Positions 22,923-35,203 of a stretch of DNA of 64,000 nucleotides are shown one piece after another. How positions within the stretch are numbered: position 1 is the first letter of the stretch; every line of letters starts with the position of its first letter. Below the pieces are notes generated by a model, which ran no database searches, was not told the origin of the DNA, and worked only from the letters and a program-made list of their open reading frames with translations. Origin of the DNA: Zanthoxylum bungeanum (Eukaryota; Streptophyta; Magnoliopsida; Sapindales; Rutaceae); the NCBI GenBank assembly GCA_019454045.1, contig SKCR01007573.1, positions 1-64,000 on the forward strand, given 5' to 3'. Both the position numbers and the translations under genes were made by a program.

Positions 22923-25091
22923 TGTAGGACATAGAAATCGGCGACGCTATTCTAGGCTCGCGGCCTAGTTGGGAGTACGGAATAGCTCACGGGTAACTAA
23001 ACAGGAGAAATAACATGGAGTCGCCACCCGGTGTGAACCGGGACAAAGATTTAAGGCCGCACTCACCCCTCGCAAGAAAGACCTCAAACCTGTTGGGTTC
23101 GGAATGGTCTCTTATTTATGCCACTTGTAATGATGTGATTTGTGCAATATCTTAACCGAATCTATGCAACATGCTCAAGAACAACCTATATCTAGTTCAT
23201 GTTCATAAAGATAAATTCTATGTCTAAGTTTGCATGCTTGAAAAGTAAGTCCTCATAACACATGACAACACACGGCAATCTCATGAACATATTTCAATTA
23301 TATAATGCGAAAAGCAAACAACAACATAAACCTAATACAAATTCCAAACGCAAAACAAATAACTACTCATGCTTAAAAATAAACAACAAAATCATGCTTA
23401 AAAATAAATAACATACTAGACTAAATCATGCTAAAAAAAATAAATAACATACTAGACTAAATCATGCTCGCATGCGTGTTTGGATGAAACAAAATACGTG
23501 TGTCTCTTAAGTAGTATGTGGCATTGTATCCCGAGCGCAAACCGCATTACCATCCATTCGGATTCGGCTACGGAATTTACGTCCGGGTTTCCATCAGATA
23601 TGCCATAAAAGAGAACACGCATTCCGTTCACCCGGAATTCATATCATGCATCAACAAACGACTCTCATGCGATAATATATTAAAATAAATAAAAACGAAG
23701 AATAATAAATAAAGAAGGTGCCCTCAGGTCTAACCTCTTTTGTCGTCTCTCGAAAGCGCGTTACACGGCCGTCGGAAGGGTTGATATTCCACAACTTTCT
23801 TGGTTCACTAATCCAACGTTTTTCCTCCCTATTTCGCTGTTTGGGCTACTGTTTTCACTCCGTTTCGCTGCTGTTTGTGTTGTATTTTCTGGTCACTGTT
23901 TTAAGGTAATTTAGGCCACTGTTTTTGCGGTTTTAGAGGGGTTTGGGGCTGCGGTTTTTGTCACTGTTCTGGGCAGTTTTTTTGATTTAGTTTTCAGTGC
24001 AGTTTTGGGGGTTTTAGGTGCGACAATATGGATAGTTTTGGGCAGTGTTATGTGCGGCAATCTGGACAGTTTCGGGGTTGTGTTGCGGCAAAACTGGGCA
24101 GTGCAGTGAGGGTTTTATGCGGCAGTTTGTGAGGTAGTTTGGGGGGTGTTTTCGGTATGCAATGAGAGCTGATCAGTGGGTGGTTTGTGCGGCTGTGAAA
24201 GGCAGTGAGTGGAGTGATGGTTTGCATTGATTGTGGGTGCAACGTGAGGGAGGCAGCAATGTGTGAGTGGGGGCTGGATGAATAAGGGTAGGTGTTTTTG
24301 TGTACGTGGATTTTGAGAAGGCAAGGGCTTAGGGATGTGAGCTGCAGTGTATGTTTGAGGGCGTGTGGGGCTGTTTGAAGTGAAAGTTATGGACGTGAGT
24401 TGGAGGCTATTTGTGAGGGGCTTGAGGACGTGTTGTTGAGGCAGGATGGGTGTTTATTTTGGCATGAATTTGGCTGCTTGTGGGTAATATTTGTGGCGTG
24501 AAGGAGGCAGTAATGTGTACTGGTCACGTTGAAGGGCTGAGCTGGTCACGTGTGCATGGGCTGTTGAAGATGGAGACAATGGACGTGATTGTGAGGTAGC
24601 ACTGAGTCTGTTGTGGGCGTGAAGAATGAGGGTTGAGTGGTTTGATGAGAGCAGTGCGATTGTTTGTGGCGTGTAGGTGTTCGCTGGTTAAAGGCTGTTT
24701 GTATTCGTTTGGTGAGGGAGTTGATGGAGGTCAGTGAGTGAGGCGTGAGTTGAGGGGCAGTGCGTGAAATGGGCAGTCAATTTGGTCGGTGTTTGTGTCT
24801 AGGCTTTAATGTTTTGGTGAAGGGTTCTTTTTATAGGCAAATGGATGTGGGCTTTCCTTGTTTGAGAATGAGAAGGATTTGTGCATTAATGGGAGATATT
24901 TTTTTAATTAGTATGTGATAAGGAAAATCTTTTAATTAGGGAAGTGATTTGATTTAATTTGATTTATTCTTTTTTAGTTAGGGATATGATTTGGTTTAAT
25001 TAGGCAAGGGATCTATGGGATTTCTTTGATTTAGGAAGGGGATTTGGCTTGATTTTAGCATGTGTTTAATGTGTGTTTTGTTATTTAGGAG
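22923..25091 (+). repeat. LTR of a TGTAG..CTACA family, left part
   Basis: It starts TGTAGGACATAGAAATCGG and continues at 37041 after Copia-3, ending GTGCCTACA at 37352; rejoined it is about 2.48 kb. It shares long stretches (for example GGAGTCGCCACCCGGTGTG and the end TGCCTACA) with the complete solo LTR at 33264-35198. The middle (about 23950-24800) is G/T-rich with GCGGCA and GGGCAGT words. No internal region follows, so it behaves as a solo LTR. The flanks (GTTAG and ATATG) do not match. Confidence 0.8.
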
Positions 25092-27215
25092 TGTTGGACA
25101 ATTATGACCCATAGCGTCACTATTTGTACAGATCATAGTGTTGTTGTACAAATTAACTATGTGACATAGGAGATTGCACTCTTATCATTTGTGATTAGAT
25201 CACCTAGATATATAAATGATGAGAGGTCCCTATGATTTGTTCCTGGACAGAGAATGATATGAGACAATATCAGTCCACGAAGGATAAATCATTAAATATC
25301 CCTAGTCAGAGTATTATCGAGATTGGACATCGATAAATACGTAAAAGACTAGTATTACACTTGTGCGCATTTGTGAGGGCACAACGGCATAGTTCTCATA
25401 TATTTGGGTATAGGATACTCATACGAGTGTAATAGGTGGTTGTGTTTTACCGATGGTACGGGAAACAACTTCGCTCTGGATAGACCCCCCGCGGAATCCC
25501 ATTGGTAGTATGACTATGTGTCTATGGGAGTCTGCAATCAGGGTAGGTGTATTTGGTCTTAACCTGAGACTTGCACCACTAATACATACGACAATCAATA
25601 TACTTTAGTTGAGGTCGTCCAGGGCTTTAACCGGTTCTGAGTACGCCGATGCTGGGTATATTGAGAATCGTAGTGTGTTGGGTGTGATGTCAAGATGGAA
25701 GTGTCACTCCAGTCATAAGGAGATGATGGTCACGTAGGATACGGAACTTGTTCTCTTAAATGCTCGAGCTATCGGGATATTATGACAAGGTCATGAATAT
25801 CCGATTATAGAGATTAGTTACCAGACATCCGAAATGTGCTTCGTACGGGGCAGACACAATTCCAGCCCCAGGCCTAGCACGTGATCATTAGATACTGGAC
25901 AGAAATACGCAATACTTCGGCATACTACGCTTGATATAGATCACATATTCCTATAAGGAAATTTCTGGAGAATTGGGTAGGCATGGCGCTTTGCTAGAAG
26001 CCAACCTTGTCTTGTAAATCGGTACAAACGTAGTAAGAGGTACTTACGTGTTCGGATAGTCCGACGACCGTATTTACTGCTAACATATCCGAGGATCTCA
26101 TGGGTCGCTTCCCGAAGATTCACCGATGATGTATGACTCGCACTTTAATTAATCTGGGATTAATTAGAAGAGAGAGAAAATTAATCTGGGATTAATTACG
26201 GAGATATTTTATTTGGGATAAAATATTAATTAAAGAGAGAGAACGATTAATTTGGAATTAATCGATAAAATAATATATTCGATATATTATGTGAAATTGG
26301 ATTTCGACGCGAAATTAAAATTAGATTTTAATTCGGGCGAACGAATTAATTTAGAATTAATTCGTTAGCGACGTGAATAGTGATTTCGCTAGGCATAATC
26401 ATTTAATTACGACGCGACGGAAAATTCGTTAATTTGGAATTAGCGAACCCGAGCCCGGGATTATTTGCGAGCGCATTCGCATTTCGAATTCGAGTGCGGC
26501 ACGCAAATCAAATCAAGCGTCAAATCGCTAGTCACATCAAGCGTCAAATCACTAGTCACATCAAGCGTCAAATCACATGTCACTTTGAGTGATGTGACAA
26601 TTGGATTGATTGATTTGAATGATTGATGTGAATAGTGATATGGTTGTTGGAAAAGCATTAATTGGCTTTTTGCTTTTTGACTTTTGGAATATGAAAATGA
26701 TTTATGTATTTGTTTTGTTTTTGGAAAATAAAATAAATATATAAACTAAAATCATTTTCTCTCTCTCACACACCACTCTTACGCATATTCTTCTTCCCTC
26801 TCTTTTCTTCTTCTCTTATCACGGTTTTGAACCGTTTTTCTCCTCAAATTTTCTGGTATGACCGAATCAAAAGGAGAAGCAAGGAAGATGAAGTTGTGCT
26901 AGCACACCTTGGGTTATACATAGGTGATAGGGAAACGAATTTATTAGCATGGAATCGTTTTTGGGGCTTGAAGCTTGGAGCTTCCATGGAGTCCACCCAT
27001 GGCCGAATCTTGGAGAGACAAGAAGGACCAAAACCGAGCAGTCCAGCAGCACAATGAGCTCCATTACCGCGAGTTTGAGAAGCTTGAAAACTTGTGTTTT
27101 TTGATGCATCAAATCCGATCATTGTGAGTATATGTTTCTGCCATTATCCTTTGATGTATTCATGCGTTTTCTTGCTTGATTTTGATGATTCTTGGGACCT
27201 TATAAGAACTCAACA
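25092..27215 (+). repeat. 5' LTR of Copia-3
   Basis: It is 2124 bases long, TGTTGGACAATTATGACC to TAAGAACTCAACA. It is a diverged relative of the Copia-2 LTR. Three copies of a 24-base unit (CACATCAAGCGTCAAATC plus six bases) lie at about 26505-26580; the 3' LTR has one unit fewer. Confidence 0.95.
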
Positions 27216-27229
27216 ATGGTATCTTGAGC
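27216..27229 (+). other. Primer-binding site of Copia-3
   Basis: ATGGTATCTTGAGC directly follows the LTR. It is an altered iMet-type site, similar to that of Copia-2 (ATGGTATCTATGAGC). Confidence 0.7.
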
Positions 27230-29520
27230 TTTGGTCAAGCATGAAAAAGTTAGGGTTAAAATTGGGTAAACTTGATTTAAGCATGATTTGGTTGAATTTT
27301 TTGATGAAGTATGCTTGAATGAGGTTGAATTGAAGTTGGGCATGATCAATTTCAAGAAATTTGGTTGGATCCATTTTTCCCCAAATTTTTGGGCATGGCC
27401 GAATTTAGAACCCTAAATTTGTCTTGGAATAATTTTGTTTTTTGATCATTAGATGACTTAAAACAATAGGGTAATGTTGTATTGAAGTTTAATTGGATTG
27501 AATTTTGATTTGGAATATTTTCCCCAAAATTAGTGGGTTGGCCGAATTCAATTGGATATGAAATTCATTGTGTTTTTGTATTTTGATTCATTGGATGAGT
27601 TGAATTGATTTGGGAAATGATGATTGTTGATTCAATTGGATTGAAATCGAATCGGATTGAAAAACCCCTAATTGCCGAGACTTTAAGCATGTAAATTGGG
27701 TTTGATTTTGATAAAATTATGTTGGACACTATTTGATATTAAAGTGCATGATTAATTAGGCTAATTGATGTTTTAGGAATGTTAATTGGATGATTAATTG
27801 TGTATTACACTTAGGTTAATTAATTATGGAATTTGGAATTTTATAAGTTAATTAATTTGGGCTTATTTTAGAAATTGGGCCTTAATAGGTTGTAATTGGG
27901 CTTTTGGGCTTGGTTGTACCAAGTTAGGTTTAGGCCAATTTGGTTGGATCCAATTGGGCCCAAAACCGCATCCAAAAAGTCCAATTATGACATAATGGAC
28001 CTTAATTATTTAATTGGGCCTTATGGGCCAAAATTAATTTAAAGGCTTATGGGGTAACTCCCGGATTGGACCTTGGTTATCGGTTTGACCCGAGTTGACC
28101 AAAAGTCCACGCCTTATAGAAATTAATTAAAAGCCCATTGGACTTTAATTAAATAAATATTAGATGTTAATCGGGCTTAGAGACCCGTTGCGATTAAATT
28201 TGGAATTTAAGTCGTAAAGGTTCATTAATAAAAGTGTAATATTTAATTTGGAATTAAATAGTGAATTAGAATTAAATGCATATTAAATTGGATTTAATGT
28301 TGTAGTTTAATTTAATTCAAGAATTCGTACTTTGAGTACTTATTCGCAAAACGAGTTTGACTCGAGCAAAAATCAAATCGTTGTTTGAACATTGGATGAT
28401 CACTAATTATCAGATTAATTAATTGTATTAGATTGATTGATAACATGCATGTATGAATACATGGTTGCGATGCATGAATAATGTATATCAGATGGATATT
28501 AGTCAGGTGGGACAATTTTAGAAATTGTGTAATAAATTGGATTTATTAATTGGACCTGCGTGTCCAGCCTTATCACCTCTATTCTCATTGTATTTCTCTT
28601 CTCACCTATTCCCCTCAATGTAAATGAGGTTTCTTTAGAAGTGTAGTGTAACGGGTAGAAGTAATACAAGTGCTAGCTTTGGAGAGAGAAAATGAGAGAT
28701 TTGATCTAGGATCAATGTAAAGTATCCATCCGCATATCATTATTATTTTATTTCATATGCGCTTTATTATGTGTTTAGAGTGCATGTTTAAGGGTGTATG
28801 ATGATGAGACCTTAACAAAGATAATAAATTGGTTTCCAATTTGCACGCGAAAAACCCTAGTTCAATATTAAGCTTCTTTCCTTCCATTGAGGGATTCTCA
28901 CTCAAGATCCGAGACGGCATTGGTTTGTTGGCCAAAGTCAAGGCCTTTGTTTGTCGAAGATGTGTTTGAATCACGAAGGCTTTGTTCCATATTGGTGTCA
29001 TGTCCAAGTTGTGGTTTGTTGGCCAAAGTCAAGACCACTTCTTGTCCGTCGACATTGATTACGAAGCTTTCCATGGTCAATGAGTCGCGCTTGACTGGGA
29101 TCACTAAGTTTTTTGTGCCAAAGCCAAGACTTAGTTGATTCAGAGGAAAAAGGTTAGGTAATACATTGGATGTATTGGCATATATAAGATATATGTTTCG
29201 GACTTGGACGTCCCCCTACCGGATCTATGAATTGGATTAGATCCAATCGATCTTAGATATCTACCTAGTTAATTATCATACAATTTGTTGGCCAAAGTCA
29301 AGATTGTGTGATATTTAACGGGATCCTAGCCCACTAGGAAACGCGATTTCCCGAGTACTTGACAGAGGGTTAGAGGCTCGCCGAAAAATAGTGGGAGGCA
29401 GAATTGAATTTGCAATATTCGTTCAATTACTCGCCATATGCGCTCATTTAAATTATTTCGTCGTTAGAATAAATGTTAGTTGGACTAATATTTAAATTGT
29501 TGTTTTAATTAACAGTTGGA
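27230..29520 (+). other. Copia-3 leader (untranslated) with repeated words
   Basis: It matches the Copia-2 leader in the opposite orientation. The word TTGTTGGCCAAAGTCAAG occurs at 28925-28942, 29016-29033 and 29285-29302, with a variant at 29111-29128. There is no convincing coding; short open frames here match nothing known to me. Confidence 0.75.
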
Positions 29521-32500
29521 TTGTATTATAGTTGATTATATATAATTAGATTATATTAATCAATATATTTGAATTAATTAATTTCAGTTTACAGTTGATT
29601 TTATAATTGGATTATAGTAATCAATGTAATTGAGGTTAATTAATTTAGATTATATTTGATTATATAGTTGGACTATTATAATCATTATAATAAATAGTAC
29701 CACAAATCGTTGATTAAATAGTTGGACTATTAGAATCAAGAAATAAATGAAAGATTAGTGTTTAAGACATAATCCTGGGTGAAAATGTATTTAAACGACT
29801 TTAATTTTCAAATTGGGAATAATTTCAGGATGGTCCTGGAAAAATAATAAAGTTATTTTATTTGATAAGATAATATACTATGCTTAAGCCTGAAGTTAAG
29901 CAAATAAGTGGAACATGATATTTGGAATATTCATGTAATGTTAGCTTTAGTGCTTAATCCATAATACTTGTCATATAGACTCCTTAATTTCTTTATCAGA
30001 ACTAAGGATTAGATTCTTAAAGTATGATATTGAAATTGAAGGATATTCAAAGATTAGATCTTAGAAGTACTTTTAAAATTGCAATATAAAATAATTCTTG
30101 GAGAATTAATGACTATTCTCAAGGAGACAAGTCAAAGTTATCAATTAGGCAAGTAGCGCAAGGCGCACCTTACTTCAATATTCTAGAAACCCGAGGCTTG
30201 GCCAAAGGCGACTGGAATATTGAAAATGACAAAGGCAAAATCATCATAATCTTCTAGGAAGATAAAAGGACATATCCCAAGAAGGAATTGAAGACGAGCA
30301 AGGCTCTGACTTCAAAAATGATTGTCATAATTATGTTCGACAGCTAGTATTAAATTAGATTTTAGATACTTAGTCTGGTACATAAAATAAATATATTGAT
30401 GTTCAGAATCTGTTTGAACAGGATACTGACTTCGATTGAGAATTATCTGCGAATTGGAAACGGGACGAAAGTCGCTGTTTTAACCGTAGATAGCCAAATT
30501 TAGGAACTACCCTCGGGTGTGTACCTAAATTTGGAAACTGTTATAATGTAACTAGTTTGACTAGAACATTTTCTTCATATCGCGTATAACCCGCTGCGGG
30601 TGTACATTTATATTCTAAAATACTAAAGTGTTTCATTATATAAAGATGATATTGAGATAAACACATTAGATGTGAATAACAGAATTTATATTTTGAATAT
30701 AAATAATATCTCAAATATATAACATGACAAAAAAAATAGCTCAAACTAATTTGATCAATTAAGAAACTTAATTGTGGCATAGTTTTCAATGACACTATCA
30801 AACAAGAATCGTATATCCGCACTTTTGAAGAGCGGGTACCAGGACTAATTTGAATTCAATCAAATAAAGTCTACGAATCTAGTTTATTGGGCAAAGCGCC
30901 TAAAAATACTATTTACTTGGTAAAAGTGTAAGTGCCACCAATCTGTTAGCCCTAATTCATAGTGAAGCAAGTTGGCCCGTGTCTAGCTAGGCTAGATATG
31001 ACTATGAATATTTCGTGACCTTTACGGATGTGGCATCGCGTATAGTTATGTGTTTCTTTTGAAACACAAATCGAAAACTTTCAAGTTTCGACATGAAATA
31101 GACAAACAGAACGACTAAAGTATTAAACCGCCACGGTAAGACCGTAATAGAAAATACTTAAGCAATAAGTTTCTAATATACTTGAAAGAGTATAGTATTC
31201 TTTCAAATGAGGACTCCTCCCGAAACACTTCAGTTTGACGGTGTGTCCGAATAGGATTAACCGAATTTTGTTAGACATAATAAGGTTAATCACGAGTCGC
31301 TTTGAGCTACCATTTCCTTCAACGGATACGCTAAACAGTGCAAGAACTTATTTAGAATAAGGTTTCATAAAATATATGTTTGACAGATAACATATTAGAT
31401 ATGAACGGGAAAGAAACTGAGTTTCACATTCCTGTTAAATTTGGGTATGCTAGGCATATGTTTGGATGATACCAAACAAGAACCCAAATTGGATAAGTGC
31501 CTAATGTAGGTAATCCTAGGGATACCATAAGTATTGTACTTATACACCTCACCAGAGAATAATTAGATTATTGCTCACCATGCAGTTTTCCTGATAGGAA
31601 TACCGAAATGCAGTGGTAAGTGGGAGGATGGTATAACTCGATGAAAATCTGAGTAATATTGTTCAAGGCACCGAATCTTAATGGAACATAAATAGTTCAT
31701 CAAGGATGAGACTATTACTATTAATCTTCGAATACACAAGAACCGCGTAGGTCGGAGAGAATCAGAAAACAACCAGGGTATGGGTTTCTGATCTCACCTC
31801 ATAAAGATGTTCATCTTATTGAGGGATACCAACTGACTACGTATGAGGATGTGATACAAGGTATCGACTCCTTATTATGACAAAGTGTCATGAGTCTGAA
31901 ATGGATTTCATGTAAATTAACCAGTTTGGATACTAGTTAATCTACCACAAGGCATTGTGCCTATTGGTAATTTATGAGTCTTCAAGGAAGACGTACATGG
32001 ATGGCAACATACCAACGTACTAAGCTAGGCTTGTAGCGGAAAGGTATCGTTACCAACATTGTGTTGATTACGATTCAACCTTTTACCTGTTGCCACGGTA
32101 GATCCATTTGGATAATGCTTGTTATTCGATCCATGATTGGATTGAAGTAAGCATTAGGTTCGTGGAACTATCGCTTTGATGTAATCATAATAGTTTATGA
32201 TTTAATTCAAAACGAAAAGATTCTTATGTATATAAGAGGGTTAGTGGGAGCGCACTGACAATGGTTGTCCTATATAAATAATGATAATATGTCATTTCTT
32301 GGAAATGATATTCCCATAAAATAAATATCGGTGAAAGCTTGGCTTTCGAAAGACTCTCCGAGAAACCGTACTTTGAAAAATGTACGAGACCTGGTGTCCC
32401 ATATGCTTTGAGCATATGGATTCACGAACAGACCAATCCGAGTGAAAGTCACTGGATTGATGTTAAGAACATCCGTTAGTATCTTAGAGAACAAAGGATG

Positions 32501-33001
32501 TTGTCTTAGTCTATGGAGAAGGAGAACTTGAAGTGACTGAGATCACTGTAGCAAGTTTCCTATAACCGATTAAGACGACTAACAGTCACAAAAGGTACTA
32601 TACAGTTTGAAGAACGGTACAGTGAGCTGGAAACATTCCAAGCAAGATACTGTTACCGAATAAACAACAAAAATGGGTTAATTGCAACAGCTGAAGTAGC
32701 AATAGAAGCCATCTGGGTCAATAACAAATCTAATTAGATTAGATATAGTTCTGTTAGCAGCTGAGCTAGGCGTCAGCACAGGCTAAAGAATTAATGGTCT
32801 CATCAACGATCCAGATACATACTTCGATATTCATCTGATTCGTTCGGATCATACATCGTGGCGATGTGATGATCGAATAAATCGCATCAGACGATAATCA
32901 TGATAATCCGCTGACGAAAGCTTTTCTCAGCAGTTTGAGCCAACCGTACATAGTTCGGGTGTCAGAGACTCGAGTGACTGGCTATAGGCCAAGTGGGAGA
33001 T
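29521..33001 (+). pseudogene. Copia-3 gag-pol, heavily decayed, with polypurine tract
   Basis: Homology to Copia-2 is visible in DNA but no frame is open for long. Gag cannot be traced with confidence (29521-30120 is AT-rich). Protease-like text is at about 30430-30590, integrase at about 30930-31330, RT at about 31890-32290 and RNase H at about 32670-32940. The YVDD site reads Tyr-Ile-Asn-Asn (32271-32282), so both catalytic Asp codons are lost. The polypurine tract AAGTGGGAGAT is at 32991-33001. Many changes look like G to A, which would fit decay of methylated cytosines (inference). Confidence 0.8.
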
Positions 33002-33263
33002 TGTTGGACAATTATGACCCATAGCGTCACTATTTGTACAGATCATGGTGTTGCTTTACAAATTAACTATGTGACATAGGAGATTGCACTCTTATCATTT
33101 GTGATTAGATCACCTAGATATATAAATGATGAGAGGTCCCTATGATTTGTTCCTGGACAGAGAATGATATGAGACAGTATCAGTCCACGAAGGATAAATC
33201 ATTAAATATCCCTAGTCAGAGTATTATCGAGATTGGACATCGATAAATACGTAAAAGACTAGT
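33002..33263 (+). repeat. 3' LTR of Copia-3, left part
   Basis: It matches 25092-25353 with about four differences. It ends at the target duplication CTAGT (33259-33263), where a solo LTR is inserted. The LTR resumes at 35204. Confidence 0.95.
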
Positions 33264-35198
33264 TGTAGACAACATAACTTGATGATGCTGTTTTAGGCTC
33301 GCGGCCTAGTTGGGAGTACGAAATAACATGGAGTCGCCACCCGGTGTGAACCGGGACAAAGATTTAAGGCCGCACTCACCCCTCGCAAGGGAAGACCTCA
33401 AACCGTTGGTTCGGAATGGTCCCTTACTTATATCTCTTGTGATGATATGATTTGTGCAATGAATTAACCAAGTCTACTCAATAATCATGCTCAATGATAC
33501 TTAGATCTAATCATGCTTTCATCCAAATAACTCCACGTATTGTAACACAACGAGCATATTGAGCCATTAAATCAACATGTATAAATCATTATCTTAACAC
33601 ATCATAAACTAATAATATGCATAAGGAACAACCTAAATATGCTTTAACAAATAAATAACAAACTAAATTATACCATGCTTTAAATAATAAACGAATAACC
33701 TAAAGACTATAACATGCCCAAATACAAATTTGGATGAGACGAGATACGTGTATCTTAAGTGGTACGTGGCATTGTATCCCGAGTGCAGACCATACTACCG
33801 TCCATTCGGAATCGGCTATGGAATTTACGTCCGGGTTTCCATCCGATATACCACAAAAGGGAACACATATCCCGCTCATCCAACAATCACATCATGCCTC
33901 AAACGACTCTCATGCAATTATATATCAAAATAAATAAAACAAAAATAAAGAAGATAAGTAAAAAGGGTGCCCTCAGGTCTAACCTCTTTTGTCGTCTCAA
34001 GAAAGGGCGTTACACGTCCGTTGGAAGGGAGATTGATCCGATGCTTTTCCGATTTGTCTACTCAATGTCTTTCCTCGCTGCTTTGATGCTCGGGCTGCTG
34101 TTTCAAGTCTGTTTCGCTGCTGTTTCGCTGCTACGTTTCAGGTCACTGTTTTGGTGATTTAGTGGACTGTTTTGGGCGATTTGGAGGGCTTATGGGTTGC
34201 GGTTTCCTAAGGTATTCTAGGGGAACTCTATGCAGATTTTTAGGATGGTGTCTAGGTGATTTTAGGACTGTTTTGTGGGCTATGGACGCAACAAAAACTG
34301 ACCATAACAGAAGGTGAACTGCGGCAGTTCACAGGTGCAGTGGGGGCGTTTTAGTGGCTACTTTGGGTGCTGAATTGGGGCTGTGAATGGGGGGTATTTG
34401 GTGCGACCTTGAGGCTGTATTTGAGGCTTATTTTAAGGTGTTTTAGGGCTGTGAATGGTGGCTGGAACTCGGCAATGGAGGGCTGTGTTTCAGGCTTGGG
34501 CGTGAGAGGGAATTGGTGAAGAAGAGGAGATGCGGCAATAGAGGTGTCTTGGTTTGGTGTTGCGGCAATGGAGGCTTTAAGGAGGGCTTTGGGCGTGTGA
34601 TGGAGGCTTCACAAAGTGCTTGGACGTGCTTGAGAGAGGGATATGTGCTAGGGTTTGAATGGGTGGTGAAGGCTTCTTTTTATAGGCAAAGGAGAGGAGA
34701 CTTTTCTTATCCGACTAGGAATAGGATTTCTATTGATAGTGACATTTATTCTAATTGGTATCTCATAAGGAATAGATCTCATAATTTAGGATTGTGATTG
34801 GATTTGATTAGGAAAGGGATTTGATTTGATTTCTTCTAATTAGGAAAGGATTTGTCTTGATTTTAGCATGTGATAAATGTGTATCTACCTAAATTATAAG
34901 GCAATGGGCATGAATCACATCTCCTTGGGCGTGGGTTTTGGTTTGTGGGTAGGCTTGGGTATTTTGTGTTTGGTTTGGGTTTGGTAAGTGGTCTATGGGG
35001 TTTTGGGCCTAAGATAAGCTTTGAAACGGAAGTCCAACAAGCAACCGAAGCTAAATAACGAGGTTAAATCCAACAAAAATTCCATTTCCCAACTTTACCC
35101 TTCCAACGTCCGTTTCCCGCGACTTTCATGACTAAAGAGGTAGTTGCCTCCATATGAGACTCATCATTGGGCTAATGTGTAAAAATGCAATGCCTACA
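33264..35198 (+). mobile_element. Solo LTR of the TGTAG..CTACA family, with target duplication
   Basis: It starts TGTAGACAACATAAC, ends AATGCCTACA, is 1935 bases long, and is flanked by CTAGT on both sides (33259-33263 and 35199-35203). There is no internal region, so it arose by LTR-LTR recombination or is a very short non-autonomous element. It is a shorter relative of the LTR at 22923/37352. A TATA-like TTTTTATAGGC sits near 34677. Open frames in it match nothing I recognise. Confidence 0.9.
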
Positions 35199-35203
35199 CT
35201 AGT

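Noticed and set aside
24048..24324. Pro/His-rich minus-strand frames in the TGTAG-family LTR
   Set aside because: They reflect the G/T-rich LTR composition and are not conserved in the sister LTR at 33264-35198.
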